The notes below the pieces were generated by a model. The model did no database searches, was not told the origin of the DNA, and worked only from the letters and a program-made list of their open reading frames with translations. Positions 7,101 to 13,955 of a stretch of DNA of 15,884 nucleotides are shown here, piece by piece. How positions within the stretch are numbered: position 1 is the first letter of the stretch; each line of letters begins with the position of its first letter. The stretch spans positions 1 to 15,884 of the forward strand of contig DAOUZW010000010.1 of the NCBI GenBank assembly GCA_030671315.1. Direction: 5' to 3'. This DNA is from Candidatus Bathyarchaeota archaeon (GTDB lineage: Archaea > Thermoproteota > Bathyarchaeia > 40CM-2-53-6 > RBG-13-38-9). The position numbers and the translations under genes were made by a program.

Positions 7101-8114
7101 ATGAGACTCACTCGTAATTATGAATATGTTTATGGATTAATAAAAGCCCGAATGGGAAATCGGTTAAAACAGTATGACTATGAAGCAATTTTAGGATGCG
7201 AAGAGCCGAGAGATTTATTTCATGTATTAAATAAAACGGTCTACGGAGAGACCTTAACAAGGTTCAAAGCAAATACTTTTGAGGATATAATCGACGCTGT
7301 TACTACTTCAGCAGTTAATCACACAGAGAATTTGATTAATTCCATTCCGAAATCTGATACGGAAATGCTAGTGGACTATAAAAAACTTTTAGAATCAAGA
7401 AGTCTAGTGAATTTTTTGAAATCAAAAATCAGGACAGATTATACAGTTGCTATGATGGGCATCATACCATTTGGTTCTTTTCCTCCAGGTTATTATGATC
7501 TTGAAGTATCGTCCAAAGAAAAGAGCAACTTTCCTGAACTTACGCAGATAGTTGAAAATTCAATATCGCTCGTTAAAAAAAATAATTGCATGGCCCCATT
7601 ACTCAAAATAATTTTATATTTTTGTGAAATTGTATCAAAAAGTATTCTAAAATCTAATTCTTCTAAATGGAGATCTTTGAGTAAATTAGTAAATCATATG
7701 AGTGAAGTAACAGCAATTGAGGCAATAATTTTAAGCTCACAATCTGGAATCGCACCTGAAATCACTGAAAAATGGTTCTCTCTGAAATCAGAGACGAAGG
7801 AAAATCGTTTCCACTCGCTTCTAGCAGAAAACAATGTAGAACGAGTGATTTCTAAATTAAAGAAAACACGGTATGAATTTTGTTTAGAAAAAAAATCTCA
7901 TAATGATGTTAATGGCATCGTGGAGAGATTTCCCTATTGTGTTATGAATAAGGAAGCGCGTTCCATATTGACAGGATATCCTTTTCTTCCATCTACAGCA
8001 GCAGCTGGAATGATGTTGATTCTTGTTGAAGTTAGAAACATTAAACTGGCTATAGCTGCAGTCGCTGGAAGGTTAAATAAACTGGAAGCATTAAGACTTA
8101 TGACTATTTCCTAA
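7101..8114 (+). CDS. Highly diverged second ATP synthase subunit C-like protein
   Basis: This 337-residue, largely helical, soluble protein resembles subunit C at both ends. The N terminus has the Tyr/Arg-rich first helix (YEYVYGLIKARMGNRL) followed by an LxxxLxxTxYGE-like stretch. The C terminus has GYPFLPSTAAAGMMLILVEV and then RNIKLAIAAVAGRLN, which lines up with GYPFGVGPIIAFLYL of the canonical copy and with the usual ExRNLRxI segment. The middle lacks the EIDITN-type motif and is poorly conserved. It follows the AtpZ-like gene by 6 nt, so the two are co-transcribed. It may be a paralogue specialised for assembly, regulation or an alternative stalk. The family call is moderately sure; the role is unknown. 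Confidence 0.65.
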   Translation: MRLTRNYEYVYGLIKARMGNRLKQYDYEAILGCEEPRDLFHVLNKTVYGETLTRFKANTFEDIIDAVTTSAVNHTENLINSIPKSDTEMLVDYKKLLESRSLVNFLKSKIRTDYTVAMMGIIPFGSFPPGYYDLEVSSKEKSNFPELTQIVENSISLVKKNNCMAPLLKIILYFCEIVSKSILKSNSSKWRSLSKLVNHMSEVTAIEAIILSSQSGIAPEITEKWFSLKSETKENRFHSLLAENNVERVISKLKKTRYEFCLEKKSHNDVNGIVERFPYCVMNKEARSILTGYPFLPSTAAAGMMLILVEVRNIKLAIAAVAGRLNKLEALRLMTIS

Positions 8115-8140
8115 TATGCATAAAATTTATCGTATGGTCT

Positions 8141-8153
8141 TTCAAAGTTTGAA
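8141..8153 (+). terminator. Inverted repeat 26 nt after the second subunit C gene
   Basis: TTCAAA-G-TTTGAA is perfectly symmetric and lies where a 3'-end signal would be expected. No strong T tract follows (AATAATCTTG). The call is tentative. Confidence 0.3.
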
Positions 8154-8291
8154 TAATCTTGTAAAACTCAATATCAGTAATGTTATTTTACTATCCTAAA
8201 TATTCGCAGAAAGTGTTCTGCTATTGATATCTAACCATGTGAGTAATAATCTAGATGGTGAATGCATATCATAATTATGCTGAAAAGATTG

Positions 8292-8343
8292 TTATTATAG
8301 CGTAAAAGATAATAATGAACTCAAGCATTATTCAAGTTGAGTT
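8292..8343 (+). promoter_or_regulatory. Promoter/operator region of the tandem HTH regulator
   Basis: A TATA-like TTATTATAG begins at 8292, and a start about 27 nt later would fall near 8323. Exactly there lies a perfect 7-bp inverted repeat, AACTCAA (8318-8324) and TTGAGTT (8337-8343), ending 5 nt before the start codon. A second AT-rich inverted repeat, TTATTAT (8292-8298) and ATAATAA (8309-8315), overlaps the TATA element. The layout fits an operator that would block initiation, perhaps by the regulator itself, or a hairpin near the ribosome site. The rest of the 234-nt gap shows nothing else beyond a CATAATTATG palindrome at 8270-8279. Confidence 0.45.
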
Positions 8344-8348
8344 AGGAA

Positions 8349-9470
8349 ATGAAATATGATTTAGCAATTATGCTACAAGACGAATTGAATTTACAATTGT
8401 TAAGTAAGCTCTGCTCAGGAGAAGGTCTGAGCATAAATCTAAGTTATTTATCCAGAAAGCTTCGTAGACATAGAAATACTATTAGAGAAAGAGTCCGTGA
8501 ACTAATCAAATACAAAGTTATTGATAGACCTGTTTATCCTTTTCTTGCACTTTTTAAACAAAGGCCGTTATTAATTGCTGTTTATGCCGATCTACCCGAT
8601 AATGAGAAAGTGACAACTTGGCTCAAGGAAGATGCAAACATATTTGCTGCATTTCGAATCAGAGAGGGAGAATACAACATGATGCTCTTCGAACTTCATG
8701 AAAGTCTGCAAACATATCACACATGGAGAGAAACTATTGTAAAGGTTGGAAAGATACCTGGTAGGTCTCAAAGAATTCCTTCGATGGCCGTCTATTTATC
8801 TAATATGTTGATAGAAAAATATGAACCGAATGCACCCATTGAACTTATAAAAAGGAACTATCAAGAGAAAAAAGTAACAAAGCTAAACGGTTGTCCACTT
8901 GACGATTTATCCTTGAGTATACTTGGTCATCTGACAAATGGTGAGGGCATATCTGTAAATGAGAATATCCTGGCCAAGGATCTCGGTGTCCATCGAAGGA
9001 CTGTAAATGATAGAATTCAGAAAATGTGTGATGCTGAGATAATATGGAAACCTCTTTGTAGATTTCCATCATTCTTTGTACCTCCCAACTTCATCTTAGT
9101 GTTCTCACTTATTGAAATTAGGAAACATTATGAGGAATTCCTGAAAGATGTATCTTCAGATCCGCATGTGAGTCTCGCTTATCGGATAAGTGAAGGACGC
9201 TACAATCTGCTGCTGTTTGAGGCACATCTTAGTCTCGAAGATTATCTGAGATGGGAATCATTTTATAATTCTAAATACCCAGAATGTTTTGGGTCTATTA
9301 AGAATACTTACCTCTCCCCGAATCTGACAATTTCAATAGATCAACAAAAAGTTTCTCTCGGTGTAATATCTGAGAGGTTATCTGATACAAGAGAGTCTGG
9401 ATTCGAATATGACACGGTTGCCAGCAAGACTTATCTTCAAAAACGTAAGAGATCAAAACGGCAACGATGA
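8349..9470 (+). CDS. Tandem-duplicated winged-HTH transcription regulator
   Basis: This 373-residue protein consists of two copies of one module. Module 1 has an HTH at about 16-60 (recognition helix region LSRKLRRHRNTIRERV) and an alpha/beta sensor domain at about 72-152. Module 2 has an HTH at about 187-235 (LAKDLGVHRRTVNDRI) and a sensor domain at about 246-330. Matching landmarks are FRIREGEYNMMLFELHESL (102-120) and YRISEGRYNLLLFEAHLSL (278-296). The arrangement resembles Lrp/AsnC-type regulators but as an internal repeat in a single chain, so a monomer could mimic a dimer. The tail (365-373) is strongly basic. The ligand and targets are unknown. The start is ATG 8349, preceded by AGGA. 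It is a single gene with its own promoter region. Confidence 0.8.
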   Translation: MKYDLAIMLQDELNLQLLSKLCSGEGLSINLSYLSRKLRRHRNTIRERVRELIKYKVIDRPVYPFLALFKQRPLLIAVYADLPDNEKVTTWLKEDANIFAAFRIREGEYNMMLFELHESLQTYHTWRETIVKVGKIPGRSQRIPSMAVYLSNMLIEKYEPNAPIELIKRNYQEKKVTKLNGCPLDDLSLSILGHLTNGEGISVNENILAKDLGVHRRTVNDRIQKMCDAEIIWKPLCRFPSFFVPPNFILVFSLIEIRKHYEEFLKDVSSDPHVSLAYRISEGRYNLLLFEAHLSLEDYLRWESFYNSKYPECFGSIKNTYLSPNLTISIDQQKVSLGVISERLSDTRESGFEYDTVASKTYLQKRKRSKRQR

Positions 9471-9526
9471 CGAATCAGAGTTAAACAAGATTATGAAATG
9501 ATTTAAAGGCATTAGGCCGAGTTGCC

Positions 9527-9551
9527 AATAAAAAATCAAGATAATTTGATT
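9527..9551 (-). terminator. Intrinsic-type terminator of comB
   Basis: On the minus strand, 20 nt after the comB stop, a 6-bp stem AATCAA/TTGATT with a 6-nt loop is followed directly by TTTTATT. This is the classic stem plus T-tail form. It lies in the convergent gap with the regulator gene. Confidence 0.5.
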
Positions 9552-9571
9552 AAATCGAACAAATGCTTTCT

Positions 9572-10300
9572 CTAACCACGGTTTATCTTAGATATTTTAT
9601 TGTCTTGAACGAAGGGAATTAGATCATAAATATCTCTATTGATGCAAAATTTCACATCTTCTTTAAATCCAATACTCTCAAGATAAGATGCGTGATGACC
9701 CTGGCGAATGGTTTTTTCTAGATCATCTTTTGCACTGCTCCAAGCAAGTTTGGCCAGAATAGCATCATCATTGAGGTCTTGTTTCGATGTCAAATGAATG
9801 ATGTTTGAGACTAACAGTCCAGCACAAATGAAATCTTCAAGAAAAATTGTATGACTCTTACTTGCTAAAATAATTGATATATTATCATCCTTTGGGAAAT
9901 AATCTGCAATGTAAGTTGATAACGCATATGCATTAAGAAATGAGGCTATGAGTAGCAATTTTGACTTCTTGCAATACTCTATGGTTTTGGTACCGTTTGT
10001 TGTTGAGATAACTATTGATTTTCCTTTGAGATTTGATTTTTTATATTCGATCGGTGAATTTCCAAAATGGAAATCTTTCGGTTTTAAGCCTTTTCTTTCT
10101 CCTGCAAGCAAATAGTTTCTATTTTTTTTATGCATGTTTCGAGCTTTTTTTAAAGTAGCTACAGGAATGAATTGCTTGGCCCCAGTAGCTAGACCTGTAA
10201 CGATAGAGGAGCTGAACCTTAAAACATCTATTACTATTAGAATGTCTCCTCTCAAACTTGCTTGTAAACCGGCTGTGGGGTCTGTTTCAACTCTGATCAA
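9572..10300 (-). CDS. comB: 2-phosphosulfolactate phosphatase (ComB)
   Basis: This Mg-dependent acid phosphatase hydrolyses (R)-2-phospho-3-sulfolactate to sulfolactate, the second step of the phosphoenolpyruvate branch of coenzyme M synthesis; bacteria use it for sulfolactate. The 242 residues are full length. Family landmarks in order: VIDVLRFSSSIVTGL (23-37), LLAGERKG (64-71), FHFGNSPIEY (77-86), STTNGTKTIE (99-108), LEDFICAGLL (154-163), and the C-terminal GHHASYLESIGFKEDVKFC. The start is TTG 10298-10300: no Met follows until residue 56. It has its own TATA box 80 nt behind tes and a terminator. Whether coenzyme M is made here cannot be seen; ComA and ComC are not in the window. Confidence 0.92.
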   Translation of the reverse strand: MIRVETDPTAGLQASLRGDILIVIDVLRFSSSIVTGLATGAKQFIPVATLKKARNMHKKNRNYLLAGERKGLKPKDFHFGNSPIEYKKSNLKGKSIVISTTNGTKTIEYCKKSKLLLIASFLNAYALSTYIADYFPKDDNISIILASKSHTIFLEDFICAGLLVSNIIHLTSKQDLNDDAILAKLAWSSAKDDLEKTIRQGHHASYLESIGFKEDVKFCINRDIYDLIPFVQDNKISKINRG

Positions 10301-10350
10301 ATAGATATCTTTCCAACTTTTTTCATGGAGAAGAAAAATTTAGTCAATCA

Positions 10351-10363
10351 TTTTTTATATATT
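10351..10363 (-). promoter_or_regulatory. TATA box of comB
   Basis: On the minus strand AATATATAAAAAA is centred near 10357. It predicts a start about 30 nt upstream of the comB TTG. It is one of the strongest TATA elements in the window and separates comB from the preceding tes gene. Confidence 0.6.
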
Positions 10364-10380
10364 GTTCAAGATGTCTTCTT

Positions 10381-11841
10381 CTATGTTTTATAAGGGATAG
10401 AGTATTGTTTCTCAACTTTTTGTCTATGTAATGTGTTGAATGAACAGAAGGGTCTTATTGTTCCGTCAGGAAGTGCGTAGTGGATGACACATTTTTCTAA
10501 TCTTTGCAGATCAAAATTGTATGGATCCATGAAATGCATACAACTGATCATCACAACGTTTCTCATGAACTTACCAAGTGCCTTGTAACTTCCAGTTTTC
10601 ATGACTGGCCAAAGGATATCCTTGATAAATGGCCCCTTCACGTGTCTAAGAGCTGCGAAGCTACGTATCTTAGCTCGAATCTTGTGTCCTTCCTGAAGAT
10701 CATGATATATGTTGTCCATGGTTTTAAAGAACTGATCGACTTTCGCAAAACGTGTTATTGGTAACCATTTATTGTCTGACTCAACCATGAATGTTCCAAC
10801 ACCACACCATGGAGATGTGCTAAATAGCGCATACTCTTTAGACTTCATCTTACCAACTGCCCGCGCGAAAGGAATAACAGAAGGTACAGGAAAGAAATCA
10901 TCTTTTTTAATTTGACCTTCAGTCTGTTCTTGAATGAGCTCCATGAAATCTGTAATATTGATCCTCATAGTCTCCCTAGCTTGTGAGTCAATTCTACCAG
11001 TAATTGAGACTGGTTGGACATTTACGCATCTAATGACATCTGAATTTTTCAGGGCAAAGTTTACTATCTTACCTAGTTGTTGATCATTTATTCCTTTTAC
11101 AAGGGTCACAACCAATAATATGCTATCGAATCCAAGTTTTCGAGCATTATCAATAACCTTCATCTTGGTTTCTAAAAGTGGAAGGCCACGTGTCTTCTCG
11201 TAGATAGAATCATCAAGTCCATCAAACTGAAGATAAAGAGTTGACATTCCTGCATCGATGAGTTTCTTAAAAAAATTGAGATCTTTGGCAACAACTATAC
11301 CGTTAGTGTTGACTTCAATATGCCTGAAACCATTTTCTTTTGCCAATTTAACAAGATCAGGAAGATCCTGCCGAATTGTAGGTTCTCCGCCACTAAACTG
11401 AATTGCGGGAGGAGGCGTAGGACTATTCGATCTTAAATTTTTGATTATCTTCTCAATTTGTTCTTTAGTAGGTTCATATATGTAACCTGCTTTTGCAGCA
11501 TTGGCGAAACATATTGGACAAGTCAGATTGCATCTGTTTGTGATGTCGATTATTGATAAAACAGTGTGTGATTTGTGATTTGGACATATTCCACAATCGT
11601 AAGGACATCCGTCCTTTACATCTGTCCGTGGATTATCGATCGGAGCACCTGGTTGCTTATACTTCTCTGCCCAGTCATATAGCTCAGGGTCCGAAAATGT
11701 ATGTGTATCAATGTAATCTCCATGCATATCGCAAGTCTTTGAAATCTTTACTTTGTTATCATCATCAACGAATATCTTAGCATCAAGGACTTTCATGCAT
11801 TCAGGGCAAATGCTTTTAGTATTTCTAAGTAGACGCTTCAA
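10381..11841 (-). CDS. tes: Tetraether lipid synthase (Tes), radical SAM enzyme
   Basis: This enzyme joins the phytanyl tails of archaeol-type lipids by a C-C bond to give macrocyclic or membrane-spanning tetraether (GDGT) lipids; the characterised relative is MJ0619 of Methanocaldococcus. The 486 residues are full length. They show an N-terminal metal site (Cys12, Cys15, Cys37), a Cys-rich segment GCPYDCGICPNHK (Cys79, 83, 86), the radical SAM motif CNLTCPIC (Cys104, 108, 111), FSGGEP (149-154), and C-terminal Cys346, 434, 451 and 466. The segment MHFMDPYNFDLQRLEKC is typical of Tes. The start is TTG 11839-11841: the next Met (residue 16) would remove the first Cys pair. AAGTGATT upstream may serve as ribosome site. 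It indicates that the host makes tetraether membranes. Confidence 0.9.
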   Translation of the reverse strand: MKRLLRNTKSICPECMKVLDAKIFVDDDNKVKISKTCDMHGDYIDTHTFSDPELYDWAEKYKQPGAPIDNPRTDVKDGCPYDCGICPNHKSHTVLSIIDITNRCNLTCPICFANAAKAGYIYEPTKEQIEKIIKNLRSNSPTPPPAIQFSGGEPTIRQDLPDLVKLAKENGFRHIEVNTNGIVVAKDLNFFKKLIDAGMSTLYLQFDGLDDSIYEKTRGLPLLETKMKVIDNARKLGFDSILLVVTLVKGINDQQLGKIVNFALKNSDVIRCVNVQPVSITGRIDSQARETMRINITDFMELIQEQTEGQIKKDDFFPVPSVIPFARAVGKMKSKEYALFSTSPWCGVGTFMVESDNKWLPITRFAKVDQFFKTMDNIYHDLQEGHKIRAKIRSFAALRHVKGPFIKDILWPVMKTGSYKALGKFMRNVVMISCMHFMDPYNFDLQRLEKCVIHYALPDGTIRPFCSFNTLHRQKVEKQYSIPYKT

Positions 11842-11910
11842 ATTAAATCACTTTTCTATCAGTGACTTTCTTCTCATTCGCAGATGTTGCCCAGTAATAA
11901 TGTTTTCCTT

Positions 11911-11919
11911 AATTATATT
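11911..11919 (-). promoter_or_regulatory. Possible TATA box of tes
   Basis: On the minus strand AATATAATT lies about 74 nt before the tes start, predicting a leader near 48 nt. It is the best candidate in the 215-nt gap between tbp and tes, where no gene was found. Confidence 0.35.
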
Positions 11920-12026
11920 CTCGATAACATTTGCCTAGAATTCATCTGAAGATTAAATATCTGCATTAATCAGTTACATATAATGGTGATGCTTTTTTTA
12001 ACTATTGATTTGGATTAACTTTATTT

Positions 12027-12045
12027 TTTTCCGGTAATAGGAAAA
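12027..12045 (-). terminator. Hairpin 11 nt after the tbp stop
   Basis: On either strand TTTTCC and GGAAAA form a 6-bp stem around a 7-nt loop. On the tbp strand the stem is followed by A-rich sequence, not T, so it is at best an RNA 3'-end stabiliser. Confidence 0.25.
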
Positions 12046-12056
12046 TCATGCAGTTT

Positions 12057-12629
12057 TCAAGTCTTCTTATCGTAATATATTAGCTCTTTTTCCTCCAGAA
12101 TTTTTTGAAGCTTGGCAATAGCAGTATGAACTTGATGTTCATATTTAGCGCCGGTACATACTAGTTTTCCACTAGCGAAAAGGAGAATCACTACTTTCGG
12201 TTCATCCATTCTATATATTAGACCAGGAAACTGTTCAGGTTCATACATCGTCCTCTTTAGAGAATATGTTGATTTTTCTAAATCAATATACCCGCCAAGA
12301 CCTGCGGATGCGACTATATTTTGAATTTTAATCTCAGGTTTACCGATAATTACTATGCCGTTACGCTTCAGTTCATCGATAACTTTCATGACGGCTTTCT
12401 TTGATTGCTGCTCAGATTTAGCTCCTGTACAAACCATCTTCCCAGAGCTGAAAACTAGGGTGGCAGTTTTAGGCTTTTTCAGTCGATAGACAAGACCTGG
12501 GAATTGTTCTGGTCTATATTCAACACCTGGAAATATTCGTGCAATTGCATTAAGATCGATATTCTGCTTCAGTGTGGCTGATGCGACAACATTCTCAATG
12601 TTTGTGAATATCTTCTTCTCATCAGCCAA
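12057..12629 (-). CDS. tbp: TATA-box-binding protein (TBP)
   Basis: This general transcription factor bends promoter DNA at the TATA box and recruits TFB and RNA polymerase. The 190 residues form two direct repeats of the saddle fold (about 8-93 and 99-184). All four DNA-intercalating Phe positions are kept: F43 and F60 in repeat 1, and F134 and F151 in repeat 2. They lie in the matching motifs PEQFPGL and LVFSSGKMVCTGAK / LLFASGKLVCTGAK. The start is TTG 12627-12629. It directly follows an in-frame TGA, has AGGAG 8 nt upstream, and the next Met (residue 64) lies deep in repeat 1. The C terminus has no long acidic tail. It is transcribed alone from a clear TATA box. Confidence 0.97.
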   Translation of the reverse strand: MADEKKIFTNIENVVASATLKQNIDLNAIARIFPGVEYRPEQFPGLVYRLKKPKTATLVFSSGKMVCTGAKSEQQSKKAVMKVIDELKRNGIVIIGKPEIKIQNIVASAGLGGYIDLEKSTYSLKRTMYEPEQFPGLIYRMDEPKVVILLFASGKLVCTGAKYEHQVHTAIAKLQKILEEKELIYYDKKT

Positions 12630-12668
12630 TCAAATAACTCCTTAGGGCAATTTAAGCATTAGATTTGC

Positions 12669-12679
12669 CTATATAAAGT
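12669..12679 (-). promoter_or_regulatory. TATA box of tbp
   Basis: CTTTATATAGG on the minus strand is centred near 12674. The predicted start near 12647 leaves a leader of about 18 nt that just includes the AGGAG ribosome site. This is a textbook archaeal promoter on the gene for the factor that reads it. Confidence 0.65.
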
Positions 12680-12795
12680 TACTAACGAAATTATTTTTTA
12701 ATCTTTTCCGTGTTATTTCTAAATTTTGACTTTGAATGTCCAGACTATGCTTATCATACCGCTTCAGAATGAGGATAAATAGTTATCATAGAATA

Positions 12796-13398
12796 TTAAC
12801 TCTTTCTTGAAGCTCTGATTTTAGACTCGTCACCTGAAATTTCAGTTTTCGTCTTTTTGTGTGAACTGTATGCTTCATATGCTATCAGAATTATGATCAA
12901 ACTTACTATGAATGCTGTCCCTGCTGGTTCTCTTAATTTCATGATGATAATTCCGATGTATGGAATTCTAGCTGAGAAAGAACCTACAACTTTTTCTGCT
13001 GATACCGACCAATCATCAACATATCTGTTAAAATCACCTTTTGTCTTAAAGTATATCCGACCATCTGAATTTTGTTTATCCACCACCCTATGGACAATTA
13101 AGGTATCATAATCTCTTGGACTGTGAAAGACTATTATTGTGCCTACTTCGATCTCTTCAGCCGGTTCTCCTTTGATTACTATGAGGTCGCCGACATTGAG
13201 AGTAGGGACCATGCTACCTGAGATGACAACTAGAACTGGATGTTCCGTTGCTAGCATCAATCTCATACCTGCCCATCCGCCGTAGGATATGGAGATTACT
13301 ACGACTGCAAGTAAGATGAGTTTGGCAACTTCATTGTTTCTAATAGATTTCACTATTTTCGTTGTGGAACCTGTTTTTGACAATTTCATCTCTCCCAT
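12796..13398 (-). CDS. Signal peptidase I, archaeal/ER type
   Basis: This membrane protease cleaves signal peptides from exported proteins. The 200 residues have a membrane anchor (about 25-45), the catalytic core and a second membrane helix near the C terminus (about 160-178), followed by a charged tail. The catalytic Ser62 is in SGSMVPTL, followed by NVGDLIV. His103 is in IVHRVVD; the His in place of the bacterial Lys marks the archaeal/eukaryotic S26B type. Asp122 is in TKGDFN. The ATG at 13396-13398 has no ribosome site; a second ATG three codons on is possible. It lies 32 nt after padR on the same strand, so the two are probably one operon, and a palindrome lies between them. Confidence 0.92.
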   Translation of the reverse strand: MGEMKLSKTGSTTKIVKSIRNNEVAKLILLAVVVISISYGGWAGMRLMLATEHPVLVVISGSMVPTLNVGDLIVIKGEPAEEIEVGTIIVFHSPRDYDTLIVHRVVDKQNSDGRIYFKTKGDFNRYVDDWSVSAEKVVGSFSARIPYIGIIIMKLREPAGTAFIVSLIIILIAYEAYSSHKKTKTEISGDESKIRASRKS

Positions 13399-13424
13399 TG
13401 ATATTGGGTATGATATGAATTCTT

Positions 13425-13436
13425 ATGTGATCACAT
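13425..13436. promoter_or_regulatory. Perfect 12-bp palindrome, candidate PadR operator
   Basis: ATGTGATCACAT is fully symmetric. It spans the padR stop codon (13431-13433) and lies 27 nt before the signal peptidase start. PadR-type repressors are known to bind ATGT/ACAT half-sites, usually with a longer spacer, so the site could let PadR control the downstream gene. The spacing differs from the known consensus, so this is inference. Confidence 0.4.
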
Positions 13437-13784
13437 TTGTTCAGAGTTGCTAGATAGCTTTCTTAAGAGTTCTTGGGAAGCTTTTTCTCCAGCACTCAAA
13501 AAAAGTTCTCCCTCGGGAGTTATTCGATATATGCGACGTCCCCGACCTTTCTCTGATTCCCAAACGCCTTCCAGATATCTTTTATCTTCAAGACTATGTA
13601 GAAGTGGATAGAGCGTTCCAGCACTTAGATAGACTTTGAATCGTTCTCTGATCTCAATATTTATCTCATATCCCCATCTGGGCTTGGTCTTGAGTAGCCA
13701 AAGGACTATTAGATCTAAATGGCTTTTCACCAGTCTCTCTCTAAGAGATTTCTCTACAGGGCTACTCAAAGTAATTGTCTCCAA
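13431..13784 (-). CDS. PadR-family winged-helix transcription regulator
   Basis: This is a small DNA-binding repressor of the PadR type. The 117 residues have the N-terminal winged helix (about 18-98) with the diagnostic HLDLIVLWLL, GYEINIEI, LSAGTLYPLLHSLEDKRYLEG and RIYRITPEGE stretches, plus a short C-terminal helix for dimerisation. The inducer is unknown. The first possible start is TTG 13782-13784, with no ribosome site. A second in-frame TTG, codon 6 (13767-13769), has GGAGA 8 nt upstream and gives a start at MSSPVEK, which may be the true one. The gene is followed closely by signal peptidase and is preceded by a 171-nt AT-rich gap, suggesting autoregulation of a padR-peptidase operon. 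Confidence 0.9.
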   Translation of the reverse strand: METITLSSPVEKSLRERLVKSHLDLIVLWLLKTKPRWGYEINIEIRERFKVYLSAGTLYPLLHSLEDKRYLEGVWESEKGRGRRIYRITPEGELFLSAGEKASQELLRKLSSNSEQM

Positions 13785-13844
13785 TCATTTTATTCTTAAT
13801 CTGGTCGGTAGTAATAATTTTTTGATCATTTATTTTTTGTTTGT

Positions 13845-13876
13845 AAATAGAAAAAATGTTGTATCACAAAAAGGAT
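13845..13876 (-). terminator. T-rich terminator behind the zinc dehydrogenase gene
   Basis: On the minus strand two T runs (TTTTT and TTTTTT) occur 80-110 nt after the dehydrogenase stop, the form usual for archaeal termination. The same stretch holds TTGT-ATC-ACAA (13859-13869), a half-site pair resembling the palindrome at 13425, about 75 nt before padR. It could therefore also be an operator. Confidence 0.35.
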
Positions 13877-13955
13877 ATGATATGATGTTAATTTAAGATC
13901 AATGGCTTTTTGTTAACATTTCTACTTAACCAGATCATTCAGATTGAACGGCGTT

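Noticed and set aside
7101..8114. Possibility that the second subunit C is a pseudogene
   Set aside because: The frame is intact over 337 codons, the start and stop are clean, and the terminal motifs are retained, so it looks like a diverged working gene.
8221..8300. Box C/D guide RNA candidate in the gap before the regulator
   Set aside because: GATGGTGAATG and CTGA-like elements occur, but no proper C (RTGATGA) and D (CTGA) pair with internal C'/D' boxes could be assembled.
9471..9571. tRNA or small gene in the regulator/comB gap
   Set aside because: No cloverleaf elements or coding frame; only the comB terminator is supported.
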